Under the pieces are notes generated by a model. It was not told the origin of the DNA and did no database searches. It was given only the letters and a program-made list of their open reading frames with translations. A stretch of 64,000 nucleotides of DNA from an uncultured Phocaeicola sp. (GTDB taxonomy: Bacteria; Bacteroidota; Bacteroidia; Bacteroidales; Bacteroidaceae): NCBI GenBank assembly GCA_958434805.1, contig CAUBDX010000002.1, forward strand, positions 58,067 through 122,066, given 5' to 3'. Positions 63,934 to 64,000 of the stretch are shown piece after piece (within the stretch, counting starts at the first letter, position 1; each line of letters begins with the position of its first letter). The translations under genes were made by a program, and so were the position numbers.

Positions 63934-64000
63934 AGCTGTGATTTTTTTTAAAGTTTATTGAAAATCAAGTAATTCCGTTTCATTAGTTCCTTCAGAACTA
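63934..64000 (-). promoter_or_regulatory. Leader of susC, copy 2, with hairpin
   Basis: These 67 bases match the leader 57030-57096 with one difference, including eight T in a row next to the start region and the hairpin TAGTTC-CTTCA-GAACTA at 63984-64000. The window ends inside the shared part, so the repeat may be longer. Confidence 0.6.

Overview
The window looks like a chromosome segment of a gut Bacteroidales, most likely Bacteroides or Phocaeicola. Supporting signs are four full SusC/SusD outer-membrane uptake pairs, a hybrid two-component regulator, several promoters of the Bacteroides type (-33 TTTG, -7 TAnnTTTG), a rhaB-A-T-D operon and an arginine gene cluster of Bacteroides layout. 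I saw no rRNA, tRNA, CRISPR array, phage or intact IS element. The species cannot be fixed by eye.

Layout. 1-867: 5' part (reverse strand) of a TonB-dependent receptor with an STN signalling domain, running off the left edge. 1263-7283: GH2 beta-galactosidase, a voltage-gated-type K+ channel, a membrane-bound lytic transglycosylase and an AraC regulator. 7495-18118: a polysaccharide-utilisation locus (PUL) made of a hybrid sensor/regulator, SusC, SusD and a surface beta-helix lipoprotein. 18224-23711 (reverse): a DUF4251 lipid-exported/secreted protein and the L-rhamnose operon rhaB-rhaA-rhaT-rhaD. 24018-29459: argR, a GNAT acyltransferase, argG, argC, argD and then proC.

29642-45000: a second PUL-like region that is a mosaic. 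It has an AraC regulator, a GC-richer GH30 lipoprotein, an AT-richer SusC/SusD pair plus an aryl-sulfate sulfotransferase lipoprotein, then GC-richer GH130 phosphorylase, phosphodiesterase-like lipoprotein and sodium:solute symporter. It carries scars: a frameshifted signal-peptide remnant (33063), a 145-bp inverted-repeat element (38065) and a decayed GH36 alpha-galactosidase (44509-44999).

45210-48591: a redox cassette (Fe-S aldo/keto reductase with Tat-like signal, a large membrane polyferredoxin that looks like a NapH/NapG-type fusion, DUF1893). 48769-51568: XRE-cupin regulator, AMP-forming acyl-CoA ligase and a small secreted protein. 51882-63933 (reverse): two tandem SusC/SusD pairs separated by an AAA-type ATPase. 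The two SusC genes share an almost identical leader and signal-peptide region, including a small hairpin, pointing to duplication or gene conversion.

The most interesting items are the sulfotransferase inside a SusCD locus, the redox cassette, the duplicated SusC leaders, the GNAT gene as a candidate for the first step of succinylated arginine synthesis, the GH36 relic, and families of short palindromic elements placed inside operons.
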